A DNA stretch of 64,000 nucleotides. Source: Cryobacterium arcticum (GTDB lineage: Bacteria; Actinomycetota; Actinomycetes; Actinomycetales; Microbacteriaceae). Positions 27,701 to 35,946 of the stretch are shown here, in pieces. The notes below the pieces were generated by a model. That model had not been told where the DNA came from and did not search any database. It saw only the letters and a list, made by a program, of their open reading frames with translations. Made by a program: the position numbers and the translations under genes. The stretch covers positions 1,612,001-1,676,000 of the forward strand of contig NZ_CP016282.1 in NCBI RefSeq assembly GCF_001679725.1, in the 5' to 3' direction. Each line of letters starts with the position of its first letter. Position 1 is the first letter of the stretch.

Positions 27701-28178
27701 CGGCCAGGCCGGCCCGGGCCTGCGGGGTGTCCCGGCGTCCCACCGCCAAGCCCACATCCGACAGCGGGCCGAGCAGCACCGTCAGTGAGTTCAGGCCGGC
27801 AAGCTCGGCCAGCCGGCGCCGGGAGATGCTCGGCGGCTGGCCCGCCAGCCGTACCGGGGTCTCGTGGGCGCTGGACACCGCCCGGCACAGGGCCGCGTAG
27901 CCGCGCCCGGTGCCGCCGCCGTGCGCGAGCACCACGACCCGGCCGAGCGCACCGAGGTCGTCGTCGTGGTGCACCGCGAGCTCGGCGCCGAGGCCCGGGC
28001 TGATGCCCGCCGCGACACAGGCGCGCACATGCTTCACCGCTCCGTAGAGGCCGTCACGGTCGGTGACGGCCAGGAAGGTCGCCCCGTCGGCTGCGGCCTG
28101 CCCGGCGAGGGCCTCGGGCAGGGTCACCCCGTAGTGGGTGGAGTAGGCGCTGGCGACGTGCAGGTGCGGGAAACTCAC
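24738..28178 (-). CDS. dnaE2: Error-prone DNA polymerase III alpha subunit (DnaE2)
   Basis: The 1146-residue protein has an N-terminal PHP domain (FPHLHVASAYSTHYG) and a C-family polymerase core. LPDIDLDVE supplies two catalytic Asp, and LIKLDILG the third. GSGVGSVLNYAL, FRPGPMKNNM and the finger region IFHEQVMRLF are present, and an OB-fold region occupies the C-terminus. It lacks the extra beta-binding tail of DnaE1. DnaE2 performs SOS-induced translesion synthesis, usually with ImuA' and ImuB, which are not encoded here. GTG 28178 follows the DUF6504 stop by 7 bp, and a perfect LexA box stands upstream of that gene. Confidence 0.95.
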   Translation of the reverse strand: MSFPHLHVASAYSTHYGVTLPEALAGQAAADGATFLAVTDRDGLYGAVKHVRACVAAGISPGLGAELAVHHDDDLGALGRVVVLAHGGGTGRGYAALCRAVSSAHETPVRLAGQPPSISRRRLAELAGLNSLTVLLGPLSDVGLAVGRRDTPQARAGLADWVREMPPGSLVLEVVCHLAEPGTPGSVAPATRMLALAEYAQLPAVLSNAVRYGTPDEAVTADLADAARHLTPLAQLGGSQDTELQVNGQAWLKPAAAMRQVARMVVDAGQHSDGALARLLRDTHDLAERCVLDPVADIGLGRPRMPEASVIGITGDPLTELWARARSGIDERYTDAGRPALGAAHDRLAHEMATVESLGFASYFLTVAKVADIVRGMGIRIQARGSGVGSVLNYALHTSSVEPIGNGLLWERFLSPERQTLPDIDLDVESSRRHDIYRTIFQTFGGARVSLMSMTNAYRGRGAVRDAGLALGMPDTQVATIAKQMWRFNARDFRAALAEKPELEELAAEVRESAQLDLLVDLTARLDRLPRHISVHPCGVILSDASLLDRTPVQASGMGLPMSQFDKHDMDPMGLIKLDILGVRMQSAMAHAVEEHHRLTGEHIDLDRVPLDDPATFELIRSTRTLGIFQIESPGQMELVGKLQPEEFNDLTVEISLFRPGPMKNNMPLKYLQARHGEVAPDYIHPRFEAILRETKGVVIFHEQVMRLFHELTDCGLGYADVLRRHLGRPEQLPVIEAYVRERALARGFDTVTIDRVWTVLAGFGSFGFAKAHGAAFALPTYQSAWLKTHHPAPFLAGLLTHDPGMWPKDLLVAEARVLGVPVLGLDVQHSALDYRVESVGSGQGIRMPLPELSGSSEAERARIVRHQPFSSLQDFRDRVRPRRRTFEALARIGALDSFIDHDRTRRHELLAHIQSLRGTAITIADDQLAFEVPLPVLDYEGARFDAVTSLQLRGRTQSDLELLDTGLAVADHRMRKFYPLFAELGVTPASALATLPGGTDVLLAGVRRATNTPPMRGGRRVVFVSLDDGTGPVSNVVFFHDAQERIGAGVFQTELMLVRGRTRRSGARGVSVTGEGMWDLVTVARDKARERAQAAKAARASALLDGHADTAPASGDAAAAAGAERARPARTAGIAPFDLWSTQTA

Positions 28179-28185
28179 GGCCGCA

Positions 28186-28458
28186 TCACCCCCAGTCGAG
28201 CGAGAGCACCCAGGTGCCGTCGGCATCGTGGCGCAGGTCGTAACGGTGCTGGTCCTCGCCGCCGCGCGCGGCATCCACCCGCCAGAGTTCGGTGTCGATC
28301 CGGGTGGGGGTGCCCGCGTCCTCCCACCAGCGGGTGCGGGTGAAGACCGCCTGCGGCTGGCCGATGATGGTGTGTTCGAATCGATCCCAGACGAAGGCCA
28401 GGGGGTCGCCGTCTGCGGAGAGTTCGACCTGCACCGCGGTGTCGATGATCTGGGGCAT
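28186..28458 (-). CDS. DUF6504 family protein
   Basis: The 90-residue protein (ATG 28458 behind GAAAGG) begins MPQIIDTAVQVEL and contains the conserved WDRFEHTIIGQPQAVFTRTRWWE and ELWRVDA stretches. DUF6504 genes are typically found in actinobacterial mutagenesis cassettes with imuA, imuB and dnaE2. It reads into dnaE2 after 7 bp and lies directly behind the SOS box. Its role is unknown; a small accessory factor of the DnaE2 mutasome is inferred from linkage. Confidence 0.85.
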   Translation of the reverse strand: MPQIIDTAVQVELSADGDPLAFVWDRFEHTIIGQPQAVFTRTRWWEDAGTPTRIDTELWRVDAARGGEDQHRYDLRHDADGTWVLSLDWG

Positions 28459-28481
28459 GGCAGCCTTTCGAAACTGGAAGC

Positions 28482-28497
28482 TCGAACAAATGTTCGA
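28482..28497. promoter_or_regulatory. LexA-binding SOS box
   Basis: The sequence tcgaacaaatgttcga is an exact match to the actinobacterial consensus TCGAAC-N4-GTTCGA. It ends 24 bp upstream of the DUF6504 start. It sits in the 172-bp divergent spacer with the glutamate decarboxylase gene, whose start is 133 bp away, so it most likely controls DUF6504-dnaE2. Confidence 0.93.
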
Positions 28498-28630
28498 CAA
28501 TCGGAGTGTACGTCACTCCTCCGACACATGCCAGCGGACCCGGCCGGCCGGGCCAGGTCGGGCACGCCGGTCCGGTCAGGATGCCGGTTCGGGGTAGACC
28601 GGGCGGCGGGGTGGGGGCACTCTATGTTGC

Positions 28631-30007
28631 ATGTCGACGAATCCAGAGTTCCTCGAGGTCAACCCACTGTTCGCCCGGCCGGGGGAGGCCACGCTCGCCC
28701 CGCGATATACGCTCGGTGACACCATGATGGGGCCGGACACGGCCTTCCAGATCATCCACGACGAGATCAAGCTCGACGGCATCTCCAGGCTCAACCTGGC
28801 CACCTTCGTGAGCACCTGGATGGACGACCAGGCCAGACGGCTGTACACCGAGTCCTTCGACAAGAACATGATCGACAAGGACGAGTACCCGCAGACGGCG
28901 GCCATCGAAGACTACTGCTGGCACATCATCGCCGACCTCTGGCATGCGCCAGAGCCGCGCACCACCATCGGCACCTCCACGATCGGGTCGTCGGAGGCCT
29001 GCATGCTCGGCGGGCTGGCCTTCAAGCGCCGCTGGCAACAGGCCCGTCGCGCTGCCGGGCTCTCAACGGAGAAACCCAACCTGGTGATGAGCAGTGCGGT
29101 GCAGGTCTGCTGGGAGAAGTTCTGCAACTACTGGGACGTCGAGATGCGTCTGGTACCGGTGACGGACGAGCATCCGTGCCTGGACGGCCACGACCTGGCC
29201 GACTATGTCGACGAGAACACCATCGGGGTCGTCGCCATCATGGGAGTGACCTACACGGGCATCTACGAGCCGGTGCAAGAGATCGCCGCGGCCCTCGACG
29301 AGATCCAGACGCGCACGGGACTGGACGTTCCCATCCACGTGGATGCGGCATCCGGCGGCATGATCGCCCCGTTCCTGCAGCCGGACCTGGTGTGGGACTT
29401 CCGGTTGGAGCGGGTGCACTCGATCAGCACCTCGGCGCACAAGTACGGCCTGGTCTACCCGGGGCTGGGCTGGGTGGTCTGGCGCAGCCCCGACCTGCTG
29501 CCGGAGGACCTGATCTTCCGGGTGAGCTACCTGGGCGGCGACATGCCGACCCTCGCGCTCAACTTCTCGCGGCCCGGAGCCCAGGTGCTGCTGCAGTACT
29601 ACCTGTTCCTGCGGCTCGGCTTCGAGGGCTACCGGCTGGTGCAACAGGCCTCCCAGGACGTGGCGATGTACCTCTCGAAGGGCATCGCAGAGCACGGTGC
29701 GTTCACCCTGGTGAGCGACGGTTCCGACATCCCGGTGTTCGCGTGGCGGCTGGCCGAGGGGCACACCGACAAGTGGAACCTCTTCCACCTGTCCGACCGG
29801 TTGCGCGCGCGCGGCTGGCTGGTGCCCGCGTACCCGATGCCCGACGACCTGTCGGACCGCATCGTGCAGCGCATCGTGGTGCGGAACGGGTTGAGTCTCG
29901 ACCTCGCTTCGCGGCTGCTGACCGCGATCAGCGAAGAGACCGCGTACCTCGACCGGCTGGACGGGCCCATGCCCGTGGAGGAACACCAGCCCGGCTTCAC
30001 CCACTGA
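28631..30007 (+). CDS. gadB: Glutamate decarboxylase
   Basis: The 458-residue PLP enzyme matches the GadA/GadB group in length and motifs: GTSTIGSSEACMLGGLA, HVDAASGGMIAPFL and the Schiff-base Lys271 in STSAHKYGLVYPG. It converts glutamate to GABA while consuming a proton. The C-terminus ends in GFTH; in E. coli GadB a C-terminal His closes the active site at neutral pH, so a similar switch may exist. No glutamate/GABA antiporter gene is adjacent, so acid resistance is not shown and a metabolic GABA role is equally possible. Confidence 0.95.
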   Translation: MSTNPEFLEVNPLFARPGEATLAPRYTLGDTMMGPDTAFQIIHDEIKLDGISRLNLATFVSTWMDDQARRLYTESFDKNMIDKDEYPQTAAIEDYCWHIIADLWHAPEPRTTIGTSTIGSSEACMLGGLAFKRRWQQARRAAGLSTEKPNLVMSSAVQVCWEKFCNYWDVEMRLVPVTDEHPCLDGHDLADYVDENTIGVVAIMGVTYTGIYEPVQEIAAALDEIQTRTGLDVPIHVDAASGGMIAPFLQPDLVWDFRLERVHSISTSAHKYGLVYPGLGWVVWRSPDLLPEDLIFRVSYLGGDMPTLALNFSRPGAQVLLQYYLFLRLGFEGYRLVQQASQDVAMYLSKGIAEHGAFTLVSDGSDIPVFAWRLAEGHTDKWNLFHLSDRLRARGWLVPAYPMPDDLSDRIVQRIVVRNGLSLDLASRLLTAISEETAYLDRLDGPMPVEEHQPGFTH

Positions 30008-30153
30008 CCCGGCGGGGCCGAACCTCAGACGTACCGAATCGTTGTGACCGGCCTACTCGCTATCTGTGCCACCTGACCCCACTCTCAGCTGGTGCGGCGT
30101 AGCATTTTCTCTAGGGCGCACCGAGTACCAAGCAGCCCTGTTGGAAGGTACAC

Positions 30154-31074
30154 ATGACAATCGACAGCGAGACCCAGGCCCAGGCCCAGGCGCAGCCCCA
30201 GGCGGAGTCCCAGACTCAGACCCAGGACCAGGCGGAGTCCCCGACAGAGACACGGACTGCCGCCTCGGCCGGACCGGTCGCCCAAGCCGCACGCGTCACG
30301 TCACCGGGTACGGTCAGCGCGACCGACGAGGAATCCACGCCCCCGGCTCCGGTGGCCCTTGTCACCGGAGCCGGCTCGATCATCGGCCGTGCCGTGGTCG
30401 CCCGGCTGCTGGAGAACGGCTACGCAGTGGCCGGAGTCGACGCCAAGGAGACCGCGCTCCTGGGTGATCGGCACGTGGTGTCGGTGGGAGACATGGGTAC
30501 CGAGCGCGACGCTCGCCTCGCCGTATCCCACGCAATCGAGACCTTCGGCCGGCTCGATGCGGCCGTGCTCCTGGCCGACATCGGAAGCTCCCGCACGCTG
30601 CAGATGCCCGGCTCCATCGCCGAGGGCGAGCATCTGCTTGCCCGCAACCTCAACAGCATCGCACTGGGTATCCAGGCGGCCGTCGAGGGGTTCTCGCTCG
30701 ACGGGCACCGCAGCATCGTTGCGACGGCCTCCGTGGCCGGGTTGCTCGCGGATCCGGGCAACTGGGCCTATCACGCTTCGAAAATCGCGATGATCGACCT
30801 CGTGCGGTCGTCGGCGTTGACCTATGCCGCCCGCGACATCCGTATCAACAATGTGGCCTCTGGCCTGGTGCGGGCGGACCTCGGCGACGAGAACCTGTCC
30901 GATCAGATCTTCGGCCGGGATTTCTCGCGGCGCATCCCGCTCTGCCGGCTCGCGGATGCCCGCGAGGTCGCGTCGGTCATAGCTTTCCTGCTCTCGCCGG
31001 CGGCGTCGTACGTGACGGGCACGACCCTCGCGGTGGACGGCGGCCTGACGGCGTCGGCCGGAATCGTGTTCTGA
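30154..31074 (+). CDS. SDR family oxidoreductase with a Gln-rich N-terminal extension
   Basis: The 306-residue protein starts at ATG 30154 behind GGAAGG. Residues 1-65 are a low-complexity head rich in Gln, Ala, Glu and Thr (repeats of QAQA and TQTQ). A complete SDR domain follows: TGAGSIIG for NAD(P), NLNSIALG, the Ser in ATASVAG, and Y-H-A-S-K, ending with the classical YVTGTTLAVDGG. The domain resembles classical SDRs that act on sugars or steroids; the substrate is unknown. The head is unusual for SDRs and may be an interaction segment or the product of a repeat expansion. ATG 30154 is well supported, so the head is probably translated. Confidence 0.83.
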   Translation: MTIDSETQAQAQAQPQAESQTQTQDQAESPTETRTAASAGPVAQAARVTSPGTVSATDEESTPPAPVALVTGAGSIIGRAVVARLLENGYAVAGVDAKETALLGDRHVVSVGDMGTERDARLAVSHAIETFGRLDAAVLLADIGSSRTLQMPGSIAEGEHLLARNLNSIALGIQAAVEGFSLDGHRSIVATASVAGLLADPGNWAYHASKIAMIDLVRSSALTYAARDIRINNVASGLVRADLGDENLSDQIFGRDFSRRIPLCRLADAREVASVIAFLLSPAASYVTGTTLAVDGGLTASAGIVF

Positions 31075-31368
31075 AGCAAGGTCGGTTCCTCCGTGCGATT
31101 CCCGGCCGTGGGGCGGGCAACCTGCCAATGCCCTGATCAATTGGATTCGACCGCTCGCGAACCCCGGCAACGTGGCAGAATATCGCTCCGGGGCAGCCTC
31201 TTTCGGGGACGGCTCCGAACAGAAGACGAACCACTCGATCGGCATGATCGATGACGTGAGAAATCGACGGGTCACCACGGAGGGCAGCGTTGCCACCCCG
31301 GTGCCTCACAACCGGCGCGGGCCCTGTTGCGCCCGATGATGGCGGCCCGCCGCCAAGAGGGAGACACC

Positions 31369-33588
31369 GTGGGAACTCACACGACGCTGGATTCGATGCG
31401 ACAGGCAGGCGGCATCCTGGCCGGTATCCGCTGCGCGGACGACCTCACCATCGCCGCGACCCGCGACGGCGGCAACCGCGCCGTGAGGCTGCTGGCCCAG
31501 GCCGCGCTCGATCCGACCGACCAGCTCACCGCCATCGCGGCCGTGCATGCCCTGGCTCAGGTCTTCGACGAATCCGCCGACGACGTGCTGGTCTCCCTGC
31601 TCGAGCACGACTCCGCGTTCCTGCGCGAGCACGCCGCCTGGGCCTTCGGCACCCGGCTGCCGCGCTTTGACGCCATCGCCGGGCTGTTCCGCATGGTGGT
31701 GGCCGGTGGATTCTCCGGGATGATCGCCCAGCGCACCCTCGAGCAGTGGGCGGCGTCCGCCCCCGACCACGTGGCCCTGGCCGCCGAGGGCGCCATGCTC
31801 GGTGTCGCCGAGCCGGCCGCCCGTGCCCGTCTCGTCGAGACGATCGGCCTCATCGGCGGCCGCATCCCGCAGCGGATGCTGCGCCGCATCGCGGCCGACC
31901 CGACCGAGGCCCTCGACCCCCGGGCCGCGGCCGTGGCCGCCCTGGGCGACTCCCCGGCCACCGACGCCAACGTCGCCGTCGTGACCGACCTGGCCCGCGG
32001 CGACGACGACCTCGCCGACGTGGCCCGCCTCGCCCTGCTGGACCTCACCGTGCCCGCCTACCCGCGCGCGCCGTGGAGCAGCGGGCAGACCGTGGCTCAG
32101 CTGTTCCTGCACGCTGACATCGACCGGGAACTCAGCCAGGTGGGCTCGGGTGACAACGGCGGAATCGCCACCCTGCTGGTGCGCCTGGGCGACGCCCTCG
32201 TGGCCGGCGGCGGCGCGGCCTACTCCCCGGCCAACCAGGTCGATGCCCACCCGCTCGATTCAGTACAGCTCGACAGCGACCGGACCGGCAGCAGCGTCGA
32301 CCGCGTGCTGACCCTGTCGCGCGGCGGCCCCGCCGACGCCCTGGCCTGCCTGCCCGAGGTGAGCTCGACGCTCTCCGGGCACGCCTTCGCGACCGTCCCG
32401 TTCCTCGGGGCGCCCATCTCCTCGGCCGATGCCTGGCCGCGGCGCGTGGCAGTGCAGCGCGGCATCCGCCGGATTCTGCGCGCCGCGGGCAGCGTCGACG
32501 TGTTGCACCTCAGGATGGCGGACGTGGGCACCCTTGCGGCCTCCTCCGTGGCTCGTGAACTGGAGATCCCGGTGGTCTTCACGGTGGCACCAGACCCGCA
32601 CAGCGTGATCAACGCGATGGATGCCGCCGGCTCGCTCACGCGCGCCAACTTCGGCGCCGTCGACGAGGTCGAACACTTCTGGTTCCGGGCCCGGCTGGTG
32701 CAGCGGATCGCGGCCGACGCCGCGCACACCGTGCTCTTCCCGCGCCCCGAACTGGAGCGGGACATGCGCGAACTCGTGGGCATCGACATCACGGCGCACC
32801 CCGAGCGTCACTCCGTGGTCGCGGAGGGCATCGACCTCACCGTGATCGAGCGGTCGGTGGCCACGGCGATCACGGCTGACCCGGCCGACTTCGCTGACCT
32901 CGACGCCCTGCTGGCCACGCTGCCCGAGCACCGGCGGCACCTGCCGCTCGCGGTCACGGTGGGCCGGCTGCACCGGGTGAAGGGCATGGCCACTCTCGTG
33001 CACGCCTGGGCCGACGATGCGGCCCTGCGCGAGCGGTGCAACCTGCTGATCGTGGGCGGCGATCTCGAGAACCCGTCGTTCGACGAACGCGGACAGCTCA
33101 ACCTGATCGGCACCGCGGTGCCCCTGGACGCCGCAGCCGGACACGGTCTGCTGCTTGCCGGACACCGGGCCAACGACGCGGTGGCCCGCTGGCTGGCCGC
33201 CGCCCGCTACGGCCGGCCCGGACTGGCGGCGCCGAACGGTGTCTACGTGTGCGCGAGCATGAAGGAAGAGTTCGGCATCGCGCTGCTCGAGGCGATGGCG
33301 ACGGGACTGACCGTCGTGGCGCCTGACGCGGGCGGACCGGCGACCTACGTGGAGGACGGCACCACCGGCATCCTGGTGAACACCGCCGACGCTGCCCAGC
33401 TCTCGGACGGCATCACCCAGGCGCTCGATCTCGCAGCCGGCCCGTTCGGCGAGGAATTCGCCCAGCGCGCCGCCGACATGGTTGCAGGGACCTTCGCCAT
33501 CCAGGCCATGGCCGGCACTCTTGCGGAGGTCTACCACGCGGTGGCCGAAGCGCAGCAGGCCCTCGACTGGGCGTTGAGCGCTTCATGA
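31369..33588 (+). CDS. Fusion of HEAT-like repeats with a GT4 glycosyltransferase
   Basis: The 739-residue product starts at GTG 31369 behind AGAGGGA. Residues of about 20-240 are repetitive Ala/Leu-rich helices (RLLAQAALDPTDQLTAIAAVHAL, FLREHAAWAFG) of HEAT or PBS-lyase type. The rest is a GT-B glycosyltransferase with a C-terminal GT4 motif, VCASMKEEFGIALLEAMATG and APDAGGPATYVEDGTTGIL, as in sucrose-phosphate-synthase-like enzymes. The stop overlaps the ATG of the second glycosyltransferase, so both act together, perhaps building a glycolipid or capped sugar. HEAT-GT4 fusions are not common; the repeat domain may bind a partner protein. Confidence 0.82.
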   Translation: MGTHTTLDSMRQAGGILAGIRCADDLTIAATRDGGNRAVRLLAQAALDPTDQLTAIAAVHALAQVFDESADDVLVSLLEHDSAFLREHAAWAFGTRLPRFDAIAGLFRMVVAGGFSGMIAQRTLEQWAASAPDHVALAAEGAMLGVAEPAARARLVETIGLIGGRIPQRMLRRIAADPTEALDPRAAAVAALGDSPATDANVAVVTDLARGDDDLADVARLALLDLTVPAYPRAPWSSGQTVAQLFLHADIDRELSQVGSGDNGGIATLLVRLGDALVAGGGAAYSPANQVDAHPLDSVQLDSDRTGSSVDRVLTLSRGGPADALACLPEVSSTLSGHAFATVPFLGAPISSADAWPRRVAVQRGIRRILRAAGSVDVLHLRMADVGTLAASSVARELEIPVVFTVAPDPHSVINAMDAAGSLTRANFGAVDEVEHFWFRARLVQRIAADAAHTVLFPRPELERDMRELVGIDITAHPERHSVVAEGIDLTVIERSVATAITADPADFADLDALLATLPEHRRHLPLAVTVGRLHRVKGMATLVHAWADDAALRERCNLLIVGGDLENPSFDERGQLNLIGTAVPLDAAAGHGLLLAGHRANDAVARWLAAARYGRPGLAAPNGVYVCASMKEEFGIALLEAMATGLTVVAPDAGGPATYVEDGTTGILVNTADAAQLSDGITQALDLAAGPFGEEFAQRAADMVAGTFAIQAMAGTLAEVYHAVAEAQQALDWALSAS

Positions 33589-34901
33589 CCCTCCTGATCA
33601 TCAGCCCCGACTACGCGTCGCACCTGTTCCCGCTCGCGACCCTCGGCACCGCCTGGCGCACCAGAGGTGAGCGTGTGGTGGTGGCCAGCGGACCGGCCAC
33701 GGCCGGGATCGTGGCCGACTTCGGCTTCGAACGCGTGAACCTGCAGCTGGGCCGCGGGTCGAACCCCGGCACCATCCGCGCCGAGGACCAGCCCACCGGC
33801 GAGGACGACGCCCTGCGCGGCTTCTTCGACGCCACCCGGGTGGGCCTGGTGGAAACCCTCCGGTTCCAGGCCGAGGCCCGCAGCAGCGACCTGCTCTGGA
33901 ACCCCGTGGCCGTGGCCCGCGAGGTGCAGCGCATCGTGGCCGAGGTGCAGCCCGACCAGGTGATCGTCGACCACCTGGCGTTCAGCGCCCGGCTCGCCCT
34001 GATCAGCGCCGGAGTGCGGCACGCCGACGTCGTTCTCGGGCATCCCACCGCCCTGCCCGTGGGCGACGAGGTCTACGGCTACCCGTCGGCCTGGCCGGAG
34101 GCGTTCACCCCGGACCCGCTCGAGCTCGTGCAGCTACGGCTGCTCTGCGAACGGGTGCGCGACGACTTCACGCTGCAGTGGAACGATGCCCTGCTGCAGC
34201 TGGACCCGACGGCCCCGCCCAGCGGCGACGCCTTCACCGAGACCGGAGACGTGCTCCTGCTGAACTATCCGGCCGAGCTGCACTCGGCGGAGCGCACCGC
34301 GCTTCTGCCCGAACACGCCTTCCTCGGCTCCGCGGTGCGTTCGGAGGCCGACGACCCAGAAGTGTCCGCCTGGCTGGCCTCCGGCGACGACCGCCCGCTG
34401 GTGTACGTCAGCTTCGGCAGCTTCCTGTCGGTGCGCGGCGACGTCCTCGCCCGCGTGGCGGAGGCCCTGCGCGGTCTCGATGTGCGGGTGGCGATCGCCG
34501 TGGGCTCCACCGACGCGGCCGAGTTGGGCCCGCTGCCGGATTCCTGGCTGGTGCGTTCGTTCCTGCCCCAGGTGACGGTGCTCGGGCACGCGGCCCTGGC
34601 CGTCACCCACGGCGGCAACAACTCGGTCACCGAGGCCATGACGGCCGGTGTGCCGTTGCTTGTGCTGCCATTCTCCACCGACCAGTTCGCCGGAGCCGCG
34701 GCCCTCGACGACGCCGGTTTCGGGCTCTCCCTCGACCCCAACACGGCCGGACCGGATGCGCTGCGGCAGGCCGCCGTGACGCTGCTGGGGCTGTCGGGCG
34801 AACCCCAGGAGCGACTGCAGGCGCTCAGCGCGGCGCTGTCCGGTGGCGCGGGGCCGCAGCGCGCCTACACGGCGTTGCAGACGGTGCCGCGCGCGGCCTG
34901 A
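33585..34901 (+). CDS. GT1/UGT-type glycosyltransferase
   Basis: The 438-residue protein has the GT-B fold of macrolide and UDP-glucuronosyl transferases. The signature near the C-terminus is VTHGGNNSVTEAMTAGVPLLVLPFSTDQFAGA, and the linker is VYVSFGSFLSV. These enzymes transfer a nucleotide-activated sugar to small hydrophobic acceptors. Its ATG overlaps the preceding GT4 stop (ATGA), so it is translationally coupled. The two enzymes may add successive sugars to one acceptor; the acceptor cannot be deduced. Confidence 0.87.
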   Translation: MTLLIISPDYASHLFPLATLGTAWRTRGERVVVASGPATAGIVADFGFERVNLQLGRGSNPGTIRAEDQPTGEDDALRGFFDATRVGLVETLRFQAEARSSDLLWNPVAVAREVQRIVAEVQPDQVIVDHLAFSARLALISAGVRHADVVLGHPTALPVGDEVYGYPSAWPEAFTPDPLELVQLRLLCERVRDDFTLQWNDALLQLDPTAPPSGDAFTETGDVLLLNYPAELHSAERTALLPEHAFLGSAVRSEADDPEVSAWLASGDDRPLVYVSFGSFLSVRGDVLARVAEALRGLDVRVAIAVGSTDAAELGPLPDSWLVRSFLPQVTVLGHAALAVTHGGNNSVTEAMTAGVPLLVLPFSTDQFAGAAALDDAGFGLSLDPNTAGPDALRQAAVTLLGLSGEPQERLQALSAALSGGAGPQRAYTALQTVPRAA

Positions 34902-34989
34902 CGCGGTACGGGACCCGTCGTGCATCTCGACGCTTCGTCCTCCGCGTCGGGTCCTCCGCGTGGGTACTCGGCGGAGTAGCTGCCGGGTC

Positions 34990-35505
34990 CTAGGCGTCGA
35001 TGGCGTACACGAGTGACTCCTGCACCATGCCGAGCCAGTCGTAGACCTCGCCCAGGAAGCCGCTCTGGTCGTCGTGCAGCCGGGGGATGCCCCGGTCGTC
35101 GACCTGCAGGCGTTCGGCGATCACCAGCCTGAGGTCGGTGAGGGTGCGCAGCCACGACTGCACGCCGGCCGGGTCGAGCACCACGGGAACCGGCAGCGGA
35201 TCGTGCCCCGGCGCATCCTGCGCTTCGGCACCGAGAAGGGCGATGACCGAGCGGGCGTTGCCGATCTTGCCCTCGAGCAGGCCGTCGGCCGTGAACCGGC
35301 GGAACTCGGCGCTGGCCTCGGGGTCATCGGGGTAGGCGGCGGGCAGGAGCCGGCTCACATTGGTCAGGCTGAACGAACCGGGGTCGTCGGTGTCGATGCT
35401 CTCGAGCATTCTGATCAGCTGCCCGGCCACTTGGCGGAGCAGGTCGGCTTCGACGGGTTCCAACATCGCCGAGACCATGCCGGAGTCCTCGCGGCGGAAG
35501 TCCAT
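34990..35505 (-). CDS. DUF2017 family protein
   Basis: The 171-residue mainly helical protein contains EPVEADLLRQVAGQLIRML, FRRFTADGLLEGKIGN and the C-terminal YDWLGMVQESLVYAIDA typical of DUF2017. This actinobacterial family almost always follows clpS, as it does here (82 bp downstream). Its function is unknown; linkage suggests a role in Clp-dependent protein turnover. Confidence 0.88.
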   Translation of the reverse strand: MDFRREDSGMVSAMLEPVEADLLRQVAGQLIRMLESIDTDDPGSFSLTNVSRLLPAAYPDDPEASAEFRRFTADGLLEGKIGNARSVIALLGAEAQDAPGHDPLPVPVVLDPAGVQSWLRTLTDLRLVIAERLQVDDRGIPRLHDDQSGFLGEVYDWLGMVQESLVYAIDA

Positions 35506-35587
35506 CAGGTCACCGTCCGGCGGCGCGCGGCGCGCGTCTTCGCGCAGACCGGGCGCAGACGCTCACCCCGGTTGTGAGTTTCGATGC

Positions 35588-35872
35588 TCACTCGTCGGCC
35601 CGGTCCAGCGTGGCCCAGAGCCCGTAACCGTGCATGGCCTCCACGTGCCGCTCCATCGATTCCCGGTTGCCGGTGGCCACGATCGCGCGGCCGTTGTTGT
35701 GCACCTGCAGCATGAGGCGTTCCGCCTCGGCGGCCGGCACCCCGAAGTAGCTGCGGAAGACGTAGGCGACGTAGGACATCAGGTTGACCGGGTCGTCCCA
35801 GACCACGGTGACCCAGGGCCGGTCCAGGGAGACGGCCTCTCGGGTGAGCAGTCTTTCGTCGGTGGTGGGCAC
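35588..35872 (-). CDS. clpS: ATP-dependent Clp protease adaptor ClpS
   Basis: The 94-residue protein contains the ClpS core [20 protein letters not shown], where the D-D-P-V-N loop binds N-degron residues, and the downstream [14 protein letters not shown] and helix [16 protein letters not shown]. ClpS hands substrates with destabilising N-termini to ClpA or ClpC with ClpP. The start is GTG 35872. It forms a unit with the DUF2017 gene. Confidence 0.95.
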   Translation of the reverse strand: MPTTDERLLTREAVSLDRPWVTVVWDDPVNLMSYVAYVFRSYFGVPAAEAERLMLQVHNNGRAIVATGNRESMERHVEAMHGYGLWATLDRADE

Positions 35873-35946
35873 ACTTAAGCCTCACATGTGCGGGCCGAGA
35901 GTTCCACCACCCCATGGCAGGATGGGGACATCGTGAGACACCCGCA

